64,000 bases of DNA from Pseudomonas sp. PH1b. Lineage in GTDB: Bacteria; Pseudomonadota; Gammaproteobacteria; Pseudomonadales; Pseudomonadaceae. The notes below the pieces were generated by a model. That model saw only the letters and a program-made list of their open reading frames with translations, was not told where the DNA came from and did no database searches. The stretch covers positions 310,001 through 374,000 of the forward strand of contig NZ_AYMU01000007.1 of NCBI RefSeq assembly GCF_000633395.1, written 5' to 3'. The position numbers and the translations under genes are program-made. Shown piece after piece: positions 35,192-42,089 of this stretch (position 1 is its first letter; the number at the start of each line of letters is the position of its first letter).

Positions 35192-36921
35192 GCTGCACCT
35201 CCTACTTGTTGCCCGGGCATGCTAAAGGCAATGGCTAGCGGACGAACCCACACCGGGACGCTGCTAAGCGTAAATGTTTCGCCCATTTCGTTAAGCATCA
35301 GCGTGCTAAGCATCACGTCGGCAATGGCCTTGCCGGCCTTGCGTGGAACAGCGTTCCCGATGCGTTCGCGCCAGGCGCCGTCGTTGTTGCCGTGCAGCAC
35401 GAAGGGTTTGCCGACCGGCTCCAGGGCGCCAGTTTCCTGGTTCGGTTGCCACATGTCCTCGGGGTCGAACATGGATTGCAGCGCGGCCAGTTCTAGCGTG
35501 GTGAATGGTCTGTTCCAGGTGTTCGATGGGCTACGGATGACGCACGCCAAGCGGTCGTTGGCCGCCGGCATGCGCGTGTCAGCGACGGACCAGCGGCCAT
35601 TGTCGTGGCGAGCGTTCGCCGAAACTGCGCCTGCGCTGCCGCCCCATTCGACAACCCCGTAATGTCCACCGGTGAGGTAGGCGTCGCCCTTCTTGCGATT
35701 GAGGACGCGAGGATCTGCGACGGACTGCCAGCCGCCTTGCACGCCCTTGCCGCCGGCGATGATGGTGCCGGCGGTACTGTCGAACGGCACCACTCGATAG
35801 TTATTGGAATGGCGTTTCCAGTTCGGGCGTGGATCCGCCACGCTGAACGTGCCCTGACCCGGGCTACGCTGACCGGTCACGACCCCGCAATGCCTTTCCC
35901 ATGGAACCACGCCGAACTGCGCGTACTCGGCCGAGCTGGTGGGGCGCGGATCTGCTACCGAGTAGTTGCCGTTGGTGGGTGTGTTGCGGCCGGCAATGAC
36001 GCCGGTTGCATCTTCCCAACGATTGACGCCGAGGTATCCCGCTCGGTACTCCGGAACGATCAGGAAGTCTCGCAGGAACCCGTCCTCAACGTTCAGGCGG
36101 TTCAGTGAGCGCCAGTCTTTCCCGGGCTCCACAAGTGCAAGGCGTACCCAGGTTTTCCAGTGCAGGGCGGGCACGCGGTGCATGGGGCCTGCCAGTTCGA
36201 TATCGCCCGCCAGGGGCATGCGTCCGAGGATCTCTCCGACACCGCGCAGGCGATGCTGTTGCGGTTGGTACAGGAACGCCCGGACCTTCTCGATATGACG
36301 GGCCACCAGCAAGAAGCGCTTGCGGCTTTGAGCCAGGCCGGCGATTTCCCCGCAGTCGTGGACCGTCTCGTTTACCGCGTAGCCGTAGTGTGCAAACAGC
36401 TTAACGATCTGGTCGAGGAGGTGCCGGCCGCGTGACGCAAGGCGAGGGACGTTCTCGAACACAATCAAGCTGACGGGGTTATGTTGCCAGGCTTCAAGCA
36501 TGAGCCAGACGCAACGAAGGGTCAGTTCATTAAGGGCCTGGTACTTGGGTGTCAGGCTCATTGACTCCGGCAGCAAGCCACTGGCGCCTTTGCAGGGGCT
36601 GGAAATGAATACGGCGTCCGGATCTTCGTTCCCGGCGGCGCGGCGAATGTCTTCGGCGGTGGCCTCGATCCAGCCTGCAGGTGGTTCCGTCCCGTGGAAG
36701 GCGGTGTACTGCTCGCGGGTGAACAGATCCCGGAGCGTACCTTTCACGCCTGTGAGGTTTTCGAAGTCGGCCAAACCGGCGGGGTCAACGTCAACCCCGC
36801 CCAGGCAGCGCCAGTTGCCGAGCATTTGGGCGATCTGCAGTGAACTGTCGTTGAATCCCGCAGCACCTGAGCCCAGGCCGCAGCAGAACCCGAAGTGGGT
36901 ATAGGTACGTTTAGCGAGCAT
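35188..36921 (-). CDS. Phage C5 cytosine DNA methyltransferase with four internal repeats
   Basis: A 577-residue C5-methyltransferase. Motif I is FGFCCGLGSGAAGF (9-23), motif IV carries the catalytic Cys110 (SSPCKGASG), motif VI is ENVPR (156-160), motif VIII is QSRKRFLL (198-205), and motif X is RIGNAVPRKAGKAI. Between VIII and X, in the target-recognition position, four units of ~39-46 residues repeat (297-326, 336-366, 375-405, 421-450), each ending SVAD(P/T)R. The start at 36921 has AAGGAGGG upstream. It probably modifies phage DNA to evade host restriction; no partner nuclease is present, so it is an orphan methyltransferase. Confidence 0.88.
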   Translation of the reverse strand: MLAKRTYTHFGFCCGLGSGAAGFNDSSLQIAQMLGNWRCLGGVDVDPAGLADFENLTGVKGTLRDLFTREQYTAFHGTEPPAGWIEATAEDIRRAAGNEDPDAVFISSPCKGASGLLPESMSLTPKYQALNELTLRCVWLMLEAWQHNPVSLIVFENVPRLASRGRHLLDQIVKLFAHYGYAVNETVHDCGEIAGLAQSRKRFLLVARHIEKVRAFLYQPQQHRLRGVGEILGRMPLAGDIELAGPMHRVPALHWKTWVRLALVEPGKDWRSLNRLNVEDGFLRDFLIVPEYRAGYLGVNRWEDATGVIAGRNTPTNGNYSVADPRPTSSAEYAQFGVVPWERHCGVVTGQRSPGQGTFSVADPRPNWKRHSNNYRVVPFDSTAGTIIAGGKGVQGGWQSVADPRVLNRKKGDAYLTGGHYGVVEWGGSAGAVSANARHDNGRWSVADTRMPAANDRLACVIRSPSNTWNRPFTTLELAALQSMFDPEDMWQPNQETGALEPVGKPFVLHGNNDGAWRERIGNAVPRKAGKAIADVMLSTLMLNEMGETFTLSSVPVWVRPLAIAFSMPGQQVGGAA

Positions 36922-37249
36922 GATTCCCTCCTTGGTCGTTCTTGTCCGCATGCTCGGCCATGTAGCCCGGCAGATGCGTATACCCCTCGACAAGCTGCGC
37001 GGGCGGGCGAATCTGAGCGATCAGCGTTGCATCAGGGTTGGCTGCCTCGCGCAGCTTTTCGTGGGGTGTAAGTGCCTCGGTGGTGCTGCTGCAAAGAGCA
37101 ATAATGCCTGCTGCTGTGCAGCAGAGGCTGTTGTTTACAGGCGCGGCGATCCTGCTGGCGTTGCAGAGCAAAGCGGCCTGGTTCTGGTGGTGGATCTGTT
37201 CGGCCTGCATGCCGCTTTTCTCTGGCGTCTCGATCTTGTGGCGATCCAT
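36911..37249 (-). CDS. Hypothetical phage protein
   Basis: A 112-residue protein without recognised domains; it contains a few Cys and His residues but no clear zinc-binding spacing. The ATG at 37249 has AGGAGG 7 nt upstream, and its stop overlaps the methyltransferase start by 11 nt, which supports it as a real operon gene. Function unknown. Confidence 0.65.
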   Translation of the reverse strand: MDRHKIETPEKSGMQAEQIHHQNQAALLCNASRIAAPVNNSLCCTAAGIIALCSSTTEALTPHEKLREAANPDATLIAQIRPPAQLVEGYTHLPGYMAEHADKNDQGGNHAR

Positions 37250-37470
37250 CACGCGACCTCCTTGGCCAGGTCGGCCAGTAATAGCGCGTTGTCGGTGTTC
37301 TTCTGCAACCGGCGGAAAGCCTCGCTGCCGATCAGGGTCTTTACCTGCCGTTCAAACTCTTTCCGGTAGCGGGTCTGGGCGCGCAGTTCAGCGTTGGCTT
37401 TCTGGTGCTGCTGGTGCAGCTCGCCGGCCGCCTGTGGTGTGAGGCGTAGCATTACAGGTGGGCGGCTCAT
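37249..37470 (-). CDS. Small hypothetical phage protein
   Basis: A 73-residue basic helical protein ('ELHQQHQKANAELRAQTRYR'), probably a short coiled coil. Start and stop both overlap neighbours by 1-4 nt. GGAG precedes the ATG. Function unknown. Confidence 0.65.
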   Translation of the reverse strand: MSRPPVMLRLTPQAAGELHQQHQKANAELRAQTRYRKEFERQVKTLIGSEAFRRLQKNTDNALLLADLAKEVA

Positions 37471-37886
37471 GCGGCTTTCTCCTGCTCGGCTGGCTGGAGT
37501 AGGGCGGCCATGGCCAGTAACTGGTCCCGCTGGATGTGGGCGTTTCTCTCTAGGCCCTTGCAGGTGCGGAAAGCGCTGAACGCTCCGGCCGCTACGCGCA
37601 GTGTTTCGGCGATGCAGAGCAACTGCTGCCGGTCCTGTTCTCCGAGCTGTGAAGCGTCCCGGGCTCGCTTGTAGTGGTCATAGAGTTTTTGGTAATGCTC
37701 CTGGGCCTGCTCAAGCTGCAGTTGCTTCTCGCGCAGGGCTTCGGTGCTGTCCGCGTGTTGGATTGCCTTGCCTTCTTCAATGCCGTCGTTGCGACCATCA
37801 ATGAGTCCGCCTCGATAGCCGGTCCAGTAGAGAATGGCGGCTGCAATGATGATGCCGATCAGTGCGCAGATTTGTATGTAAGTCAT
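37467..37886 (-). CDS. Hypothetical membrane-anchored coiled-coil phage protein
   Basis: A 139-residue protein. One TM helix at about residues 5-22 ('ICALIGIIIAAAILYW') is followed by a long charged helix ('EALREKQLQLEQAQEHYQKL') that would lie in the cytoplasm or periplasm depending on topology. AAGGAG precedes the ATG. It resembles Rz-like proteins only in gross layout, and it lies in the early leftward operon rather than a lysis cassette, so no lysis role is claimed. Confidence 0.7.
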   Translation of the reverse strand: MTYIQICALIGIIIAAAILYWTGYRGGLIDGRNDGIEEGKAIQHADSTEALREKQLQLEQAQEHYQKLYDHYKRARDASQLGEQDRQQLLCIAETLRVAAGAFSAFRTCKGLERNAHIQRDQLLAMAALLQPAEQEKAA

Positions 37887-37976
37887 GTGGTTTACTCCTT
37901 GGGTGGTGTGCCGCTTGGCTGGTGGTGCAGCGGTTGCGGTGGTTCAGCAGTTATCCGGGTGTTGCCAGTTGAGGTA

Positions 37977-38297
37977 TCAGTCCTCCTCTGGCTCGGCTTG
38001 ATGGTTTGCCAGTTTTTCGGCTGCGGCATCCGCCTGTGCGTCGATAAGGATCGCCAGGTGGCGGATGTCGACGAAGCGGGTCTGCTTGACGCTGCGATCC
38101 AGAGTGGTGATCGGTAGGGATACTCGACCGGTGGCTAATGCCCGAGTGAAGTTGTCTGGGTTGAGTTTGTGAAAGTAGCGCTCTCGTACCACGTCGACGG
38201 GTACGAGCAGATCCCCGAGTGTCCGGTACAACAAATCCACGGTTTGACCTCGGGGCGCTGGCGGTAGGCGCAGTTCACGCTGTGCGGCGGACTTCAT
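37977..38297 (-). CDS. PrtN-like regulator, copy 2 (divergent)
   Basis: A 106-residue protein that lines up with PrtN-family landmarks: 'GDLLVPVDVVRERYFHKL', then 'ALATGRVSLPITTLDRS', 'TRFVDIRHLAILIDAQADA'. These match the order 'IPLExV-DYF-HL', 'GxIxLPI', 'S-K', 'VHLxDLAxYID' of copy 1, at low identity. It has a longer N-terminal arm. It overlaps its upstream neighbour by ATGA. It may be a second activator, or a modulator that competes with copy 1. Confidence 0.65.
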   Translation of the reverse strand: MKSAAQRELRLPPAPRGQTVDLLYRTLGDLLVPVDVVRERYFHKLNPDNFTRALATGRVSLPITTLDRSVKQTRFVDIRHLAILIDAQADAAAEKLANHQAEPEED

Positions 38298-38761
38298 GCT
38301 GCGTTGGCCTTATCGACGTATGCCTTGAGGCTGCTGAGTTGCAGTTTTCCGGTCTTGCGTGGCGTCCCTGGTTTGGCTTGGGGTTGGTTGCTCGCTCGAA
38401 TGTCGCGGTTGATTCCGGCCAGCGCCGTGCGTGCGGTGTTTCCGAAAGCCACGAACCGTGGCAAGGGAGAGTTGCTTTCAAGCGGCTCGAGCACAGCCCC
38501 CAGCTCTACTCCCTCAATGCCGTGGCCAAGGCGTAGCGTGGCGCGGGCGCGGTAGTTCGAGCCAAACTCTATTGCGAGTTGGTCGAGAGCTGCCGCCAGT
38601 TGCAGGTGCTCGGTTTGCAGTGGTGCGGCGCTGGTGGTGAGGGCCACGCCTGCAGCGGTTGCTGCCAGCGTGAGGTTGGCCAGAATCTTCTCTGGCGTAC
38701 GGCGTTCTTCGGGCAGCTTCAATAGTTCAATTAGCAAGGTGTCAATCAGTTTGCGGTCCAT
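38294..38761 (-). CDS. Hypothetical phage protein
   Basis: A 155-residue, Leu/Ala-rich soluble protein starting MDRKLIDTLLIELLKLPEER. No family recognised. The start at 38761 has GGAAA upstream; a longer frame to 38851 would overlap the next gene more deeply and has no ribosome site. It is part of the leftward operon. Confidence 0.65.
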   Translation of the reverse strand: MDRKLIDTLLIELLKLPEERRTPEKILANLTLAATAAGVALTTSAAPLQTEHLQLAAALDQLAIEFGSNYRARATLRLGHGIEGVELGAVLEPLESNSPLPRFVAFGNTARTALAGINRDIRASNQPQAKPGTPRKTGKLQLSSLKAYVDKANAA

Positions 38762-38924
38762 GTGTGTTTCCTTTGGGGTGGTTCCAGGCAATCTGTACGT
38801 GGGTGCGCACCAGCTCGCGTATGTGTTCCGGTACTTCCTCCAGTGCGGCAATGCGTTCCTCGCGGGTTCGCATTGCCGTGATCTGCCTGGCGTACTGACG
38901 CGGCCATACCTCTCGGCGGTTCAT
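38742..38924 (-). CDS. Small conserved phage protein
   Basis: A 60-residue basic protein ('MNRREVWPRQYARQITAMRT') of a type I have seen repeatedly in Pseudomonas prophage left arms; it has no named function. The ATG at 38924 overlaps the upstream stop (TGATGA), and its 3' end overlaps the next gene by 20 nt. Confidence 0.65.
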   Translation of the reverse strand: MNRREVWPRQYARQITAMRTREERIAALEEVPEHIRELVRTHVQIAWNHPKGNTHGPQTD

Positions 38925-39214
38925 CAAGCGACTTCTCGCGGATCGGCCACGGCGGGCGGGGCAGGGCGTTCAACACCGAGTTGCGTGGCTAGCCAGGAAA
39001 TGCCGATTTCGGTCACGCGGGTGGTGCGCTTGTATTGCATGCCACTCTTCTCGTGAAACCAGCAGCTCTCTCGGGTGACTAAGAAGTCTTTTGTCGCAGC
39101 TGGGTTCGCTGGCAAGTTGTGTTTATCCAGCAAGCCTTTGTCGCGCATTCGCTGCATCAGCGGGCGGTGACCCAAACCCAGGCGTTCGGCTGCGTGTTTG
39201 AGGGATAGACTCAT
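38924..39214 (-). CDS. KilA-C (antirepressor C-terminal) domain protein
   Basis: A 96-residue protein consisting of one KilA-C/ANT-type DNA-binding domain: 'MSLSLKHAAERLGLGHRPLM', then 'RMRDKGLLDKHNLPA', 'TRVTEIGISWLATQL'. Phage antirepressors usually fuse this domain to an N-terminal Ant or BRO domain; here it stands alone. It may modulate repressor activity or early transcription. It lies next to the immunity region in the leftward operon. Confidence 0.7.
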   Translation of the reverse strand: MSLSLKHAAERLGLGHRPLMQRMRDKGLLDKHNLPANPAATKDFLVTRESCWFHEKSGMQYKRTTRVTEIGISWLATQLGVERPAPPAVADPREVA

Positions 39215-39223
39215 GGCTGCACC

Positions 39224-39787
39224 TCACGCTGCGGCTGCTGCAAGGCTATCGCGGTAGCCACGCAGGAACCTGTTGAGGTTGTCGGCCAGGATTTCATAGG
39301 CGCGCTGGCTGTCGGTGGGTAGGGTGAGCTCGCACCCTGCGTCGTCGAGTTCGAGCTTGGCTGTATAGCCTCCGTGTGGGTTGCGCTGAATCTGTAGGGA
39401 GGGTTCAAGCTCGTGGGCGATCATGTGGTAAGTACCGCGCCCCTGGCGAATTGCGTGGCGCAGGTCAGCCTCAATATCGCTGACGACCAGGTACTCATCT
39501 ACGTCGGGTACTCCTGTCGGACAGCGCCCGTTAGCAATACCTTCGATGAAGCTGGCAACGCGCTGGGCGTTGTTTTTGCGGTGCTTATCAAGTGTGACGG
39601 AGGTATTGCGTGTCCCGCAGATACGCACCATTACCGCGATTCCGGCCGAACACTGCTCAATCTCGACTTGGGCTGAAACGGAATGGCAGCCGTCGCGTGA
39701 ATGCAAGGTGTGATGGAAGGTTCCGCTAAGGCCGACCTGAGCCTGCAGGCGGATATAGGCGCATGCGTTCAGTGTTAGGCGGCTCAT
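39224..39787 (-). CDS. Hypothetical phage protein
   Basis: A 187-residue soluble protein with an alternating beta-like N-terminal half and a helical C-terminus ('YEILADNLNRFLRGYRDSL'). No family is recognised. Its ATG overlaps the stop of the 56-codon gene upstream (ATGA). It is an early leftward gene. Confidence 0.7.
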   Translation of the reverse strand: MSRLTLNACAYIRLQAQVGLSGTFHHTLHSRDGCHSVSAQVEIEQCSAGIAVMVRICGTRNTSVTLDKHRKNNAQRVASFIEGIANGRCPTGVPDVDEYLVVSDIEADLRHAIRQGRGTYHMIAHELEPSLQIQRNPHGGYTAKLELDDAGCELTLPTDSQRAYEILADNLNRFLRGYRDSLAAAAA

Positions 39788-39954
39788 GCTGCACGCCCGC
39801 CATCGTTGGGATCAAACGGTGTCGGTGTGGTGCTGGTGGTGATTTTGTGTTTAGTGGTGGCGAAGGCGCAGCCGTGGATTATGGCTAGGCGGCGTACTTC
39901 GAAGATGCGGCTAGGTGGGCACGTTGGGAGTACGTGCAAGGTTGCGGTTTGCAT
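39784..39954 (-). CDS. Small hypothetical phage protein, first gene of leftward operon
   Basis: A 56-codon frame reading MQTATLHVLPTCPPSRIFEV and ending DGGRAA. It is supported by a GAGG ribosome site 9 nt before the ATG, a 4-nt ATGA overlap with the next gene and a promoter about 40 nt upstream. Its ribosome site lies in the arm of a 12-bp hairpin (39959-39992). It has no recognised domain. Confidence 0.6.
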   Translation of the reverse strand: MQTATLHVLPTCPPSRIFEVRRLAIIHGCAFATTKHKITTSTTPTPFDPNDGGRAA

Positions 39955-39958
39955 GGGT

Positions 39959-39992
39959 ATTGCCTCGCTCTGTGGTAAGGGAGTGAGGCAAT
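39959..39992 (-). promoter_or_regulatory. Hairpin that can occlude the first ribosome site of the leftward operon
   Basis: ATTGCCTCGCTC and GAGTGAGGCAAT form a 12-bp stem with one mismatch and a 10-nt loop. On the minus-strand RNA, the GCGAGGCAAT arm contains the ribosome site of the 56-residue gene. Confidence 0.55.
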
Positions 39993-40019
39993 TAAAGTTC
40001 TCTTAACTTTTTAAGTCAA
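39991..40019 (-). promoter_or_regulatory. Leftward early promoter (pL-like) with internal operator
   Basis: On the minus strand TTGACT (40014-40019), a 17-bp spacer and TTTAAT (39991-39996) form a near-consensus promoter. The spacer carries the inverted repeat AAAGTT-AAGAG-AACTTT (39994-40010), a likely repressor site overlapping the -10. Confidence 0.7.
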
Positions 40020-40052
40020 GACTGCTTTTGTTTTTTGTTTAGAGACCTGTAA

Positions 40053-40709
40053 TCAGAGTGCTCCGGCGTGCCATACCGCTCGGCCGATGATTAGGAGGTG
40101 GCCAATGTCGGTGTCGGTAGCATTTTCGTCGGGGTAGGCGCGCTTATCCTCGTTGTCACTGCGGATGATCCAGCCGTTAGTTAGAGTATGGACAAAACGC
40201 TTGATACTGATGTCTCCGTCCGGGCGTTGGATTGCATAGATCCTACCGTTCAAAGGCTCTCGCTGACCTTCGTCAATCAGCAACACATCTTCGTCGGTAA
40301 TGGTTGGGAACATGCTCATTCCTGTGCAGTAAATGACCTTGAGGTTTTTTTCCCTCAAGCCCATGCGGGCAAGCCAGTCTCGCTTGAACATCAGGCCACC
40401 ACGGATCTCGACGTGGTGATTTGTATGCCCTGAGCCTGCACTTCCCTTGACGGTAAATTGAGGGATCAGCACATGACTTTCTGTAAGGGCGTCAGCCTCA
40501 TACATGTCCCCTATGCCTTCGGCAAGCCACTGAGCGGAAAACCCGGTGGCGCGTGCGAAAAGGAATAAATTCTCAGCCTTGAGGCTTCCATCCCCTTGGG
40601 CTAACTGGCTGATTCTGGCAGCGCTAAGACCTGACTCGGCCGCCAGAACGCTTGCCTTTTTTCCGCATTTAGAGATGGCGTATGTGATTCGTTCGGTTGG
40701 AGTATTCAT
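40053..40709 (-). CDS. S24-family self-cleaving phage repressor (CI/PrtR-like)
   Basis: A 218-residue repressor. The N-terminal HTH (residues about 8-60) has 'KASVLAAESGLSAARISQLA'. The LexA-like S24 domain has cleavage site Ala91-Gly92 (GSAGSG), Ser132 (TGMSMFP) and Lys170 (DISIKRF). RecA-stimulated cleavage would induce the prophage, as PrtR cleavage induces pyocins. It lies divergent from the Cro-like gene, with operators between them and one palindrome over its own start codon. Presence with PrtN-like genes suggests a PrtR/PrtN-type circuit. Confidence 0.92.
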   Translation of the reverse strand: MNTPTERITYAISKCGKKASVLAAESGLSAARISQLAQGDGSLKAENLFLFARATGFSAQWLAEGIGDMYEADALTESHVLIPQFTVKGSAGSGHTNHHVEIRGGLMFKRDWLARMGLREKNLKVIYCTGMSMFPTITDEDVLLIDEGQREPLNGRIYAIQRPDGDISIKRFVHTLTNGWIIRSDNEDKRAYPDENATDTDIGHLLIIGRAVWHAGAL

Positions 40710-40724
40710 TAAGCTAGCTTAATG
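40707..40724. promoter_or_regulatory. Palindromic operator at the repressor start codon
   Basis: CATTAAGCTAGCTTAATG is a perfect 18-bp palindrome whose left end is the repressor's own ATG (minus strand). Core form TTAAG-CTAG-CTTAA. Confidence 0.7.
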
Positions 40725-40752
40725 CTTGCATTGATTAGTGTCCTTTATTTGC

Positions 40753-40781
40753 TTGCCATATTTGTTAAGTAGCCTTATTGT
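40753..40781 (+). promoter_or_regulatory. Rightward early promoter (pR-like) with operator
   Basis: TTGCCA at 40753-40758, a 17-bp spacer and TATTGT at 40776-40781. The operator TTAAG-TAGC-CTTAT (40765-40778), of the same form as the palindrome at 40707-40724, covers the spacer and -10. Confidence 0.65.
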
Positions 40782-40806
40782 TCGTGACGGCAGACAGGAG
40801 GGCATC

Positions 40807-41031
40807 ATGCTCACAACCGAAGTTATCGCCTTCTTCGGAGGGAAATCCAAAGTGGCCGCGGCTCTAAAAGTCTCGCCCGCTGCAATATCGCAGTGGGGCA
40901 CTGAGCCGCCACGGTCTCGGCAGTATCAGATTCAGGTGCTTTCAGATGGAAAACTCATAGCGGCAGATGTGGCACCGATTCAGCCAACCGCTTTTTTTGT
41001 TCCGGATCTGGATCTACTCAGAGCCGCTTAG
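40807..41031 (+). CDS. Cro/YdaS-like phage regulator
   Basis: A 74-residue DNA-binding protein. Its HTH reads 'VIAFFGGKSKVAAALKVSPA' followed by 'AISQWG', the YdaS/Cro form found opposite CI-type repressors. AGGAGG lies 6 nt before the ATG at 40807. It is the first gene of the rightward early operon and probably competes with the S24 repressor at the shared operators. Confidence 0.85.
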   Translation: MLTTEVIAFFGGKSKVAAALKVSPAAISQWGTEPPRSRQYQIQVLSDGKLIAADVAPIQPTAFFVPDLDLLRAA

Positions 41032-41122
41032 AAAAAAGGCGACCGAAAGGCCGCCCAGTTCCTCCCGGCACACACCACCACAGTGCTGTCGGGTCGCGAT
41101 AAAGGTAGGCGGAGCAAACCAC

Positions 41123-41302
41123 ATGCAAAACCGCCTCTCTTTACCGCGCTACCAAGGCACGGATGCCTTGGGTTGCCTGCTAACCCACCACGGTCTGCAG
41201 GCTTTGACGGCAAGGTGCATGCGGAGCATGTGCCTTGCCGCTGGGGTACAGCCGGATTTTCTACCACAGAGCAACCGGCTGCATATGACCACTTGCAAGT
41301 GA
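41123..41302 (+). CDS. Possible small phage protein
   Basis: A 59-codon frame (MQNRLSLPRYQGTDALGCLL...) with GGCGGAG 8 nt before its ATG, lying between the Cro-like and CII-like genes. Another overlapping frame (41083-41361) is open but lacks a ribosome site. There is no recognised family and the composition is not decisive, so the call is tentative. The rest of 41032-41365 holds no other supported gene. Confidence 0.4.
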   Translation: MQNRLSLPRYQGTDALGCLLTHHGLQALTARCMRSMCLAAGVQPDFLPQSNRLHMTTCK

Positions 41303-41365
41303 CCACTGCCCAACTGTATCAAACAGGCGTGCGGCGGTCACTGGCAGACTTTTGGGTGTAATGCC

Positions 41366-41875
41366 ATGAACCGTAAACATTTCAGTTCTATTGAGCGCGC
41401 ACAGCGTTCTCTTTTGACCCTACCGCAAGCGCTACTCCACGCCGCACGCGATTACCCGGGCGGTGCCACTGCCATTGCTGCTATCGACGGCGGCAACGCC
41501 ACCACACTCAACCATAAGCTGAGCCTGACCAATAACAGCCACACACCAAACATTGGCGACCTTGAGTTAGTGCTGGATGCAACGCGTGACCCGCGCATTG
41601 TGGATGCGTTGCTGCATCCGATTGGCTGGGTGGGTATCGACGTTTCCGAGTTGAGCGATACCGACACGGCGCAGTCGCTAATGGCGGGCATTGGCGGGCT
41701 GCTTTCCCGTGAAGGCGAGCTGGCAACGCATGTATCGGCCATGCTGGTGGATGACAAGGTGGACGATGACGAGCTTGCCGAGTTTGAGTTGCTTGCCGAG
41801 CGCATGGTGCAGGCGGTGTTCAAGTTGCGTGCGGTACTGCGCAAGAAGCACGCGGAGGATCTGACCTGTGGCTGA
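41366..41875 (+). CDS. Phage regulatory protein CII (CP76) family
   Basis: A 169-residue protein of the P2/CP76-type CII family: an N-terminal HTH-like region ('LLTLPQALLHAARDYPGGAT', 'TLNHKLSLTN'), then an acidic helical region. Such proteins act in the lysis-lysogeny choice or early gene control. No strong ribosome site is seen. The stop overlaps the next gene. Confidence 0.8.
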   Translation: MNRKHFSSIERAQRSLLTLPQALLHAARDYPGGATAIAAIDGGNATTLNHKLSLTNNSHTPNIGDLELVLDATRDPRIVDALLHPIGWVGIDVSELSDTDTAQSLMAGIGGLLSREGELATHVSAMLVDDKVDDDELAEFELLAERMVQAVFKLRAVLRKKHAEDLTCG

Positions 41876-42089
41876 CAATGCAGATGTTGCCGATGATGTT
41901 ATCGCTCATAACCTTGCAATGGCCTTGGCCGCGCGACCCATTGCGAAACCAGGTCAATGCCTTCTTAAGTGCGTGGATTGTGGAGATGACATCCTTGATG
42001 CACGGCGGCTGGCGATGCTTGATCGAGGCTGCACGCGCTGCACTGGGTGTGAAGAGTTGGCTGACCGGCGGTTGGGGGTACGGGTATGA
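41868..42089 (+). CDS. TraR/DksA-type zinc-finger protein
   Basis: A 73-residue protein with a C4 zinc finger, CVDCG...C-x2-C (about residues 35-60, 'CVDCGDDILDARRLAMLDRG', 'CTRCTGCEE'). Phage TraR-like proteins bind RNA polymerase through its secondary channel and mimic ppGpp/DksA. The start is GTG at 41868, overlapping the CII-like stop by 8 nt with GGAGG about 11 nt upstream. Its stop overlaps the primase start (ATGA). Confidence 0.75.
   Translation: MADNADVADDVIAHNLAMALAARPIAKPGQCLLKCVDCGDDILDARRLAMLDRGCTRCTGCEELADRRLGVRV

Noticed and set aside
37467..37886. Rz/spanin-like reading of the TM plus coiled-coil protein
   Set aside because: It lies in the early leftward operon with no overlapping Rz1 lipoprotein frame and no endolysin nearby.
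39211..39408. 65-codon minus-strand frame
   Set aside because: It overlaps the 187-residue gene in a different frame; the latter has the ATGA coupling and normal composition.
41083..41361. 92-codon frame in the early rightward region
   Set aside because: No ribosome site; the overlapping 41123 frame has one, and even that is tentative.
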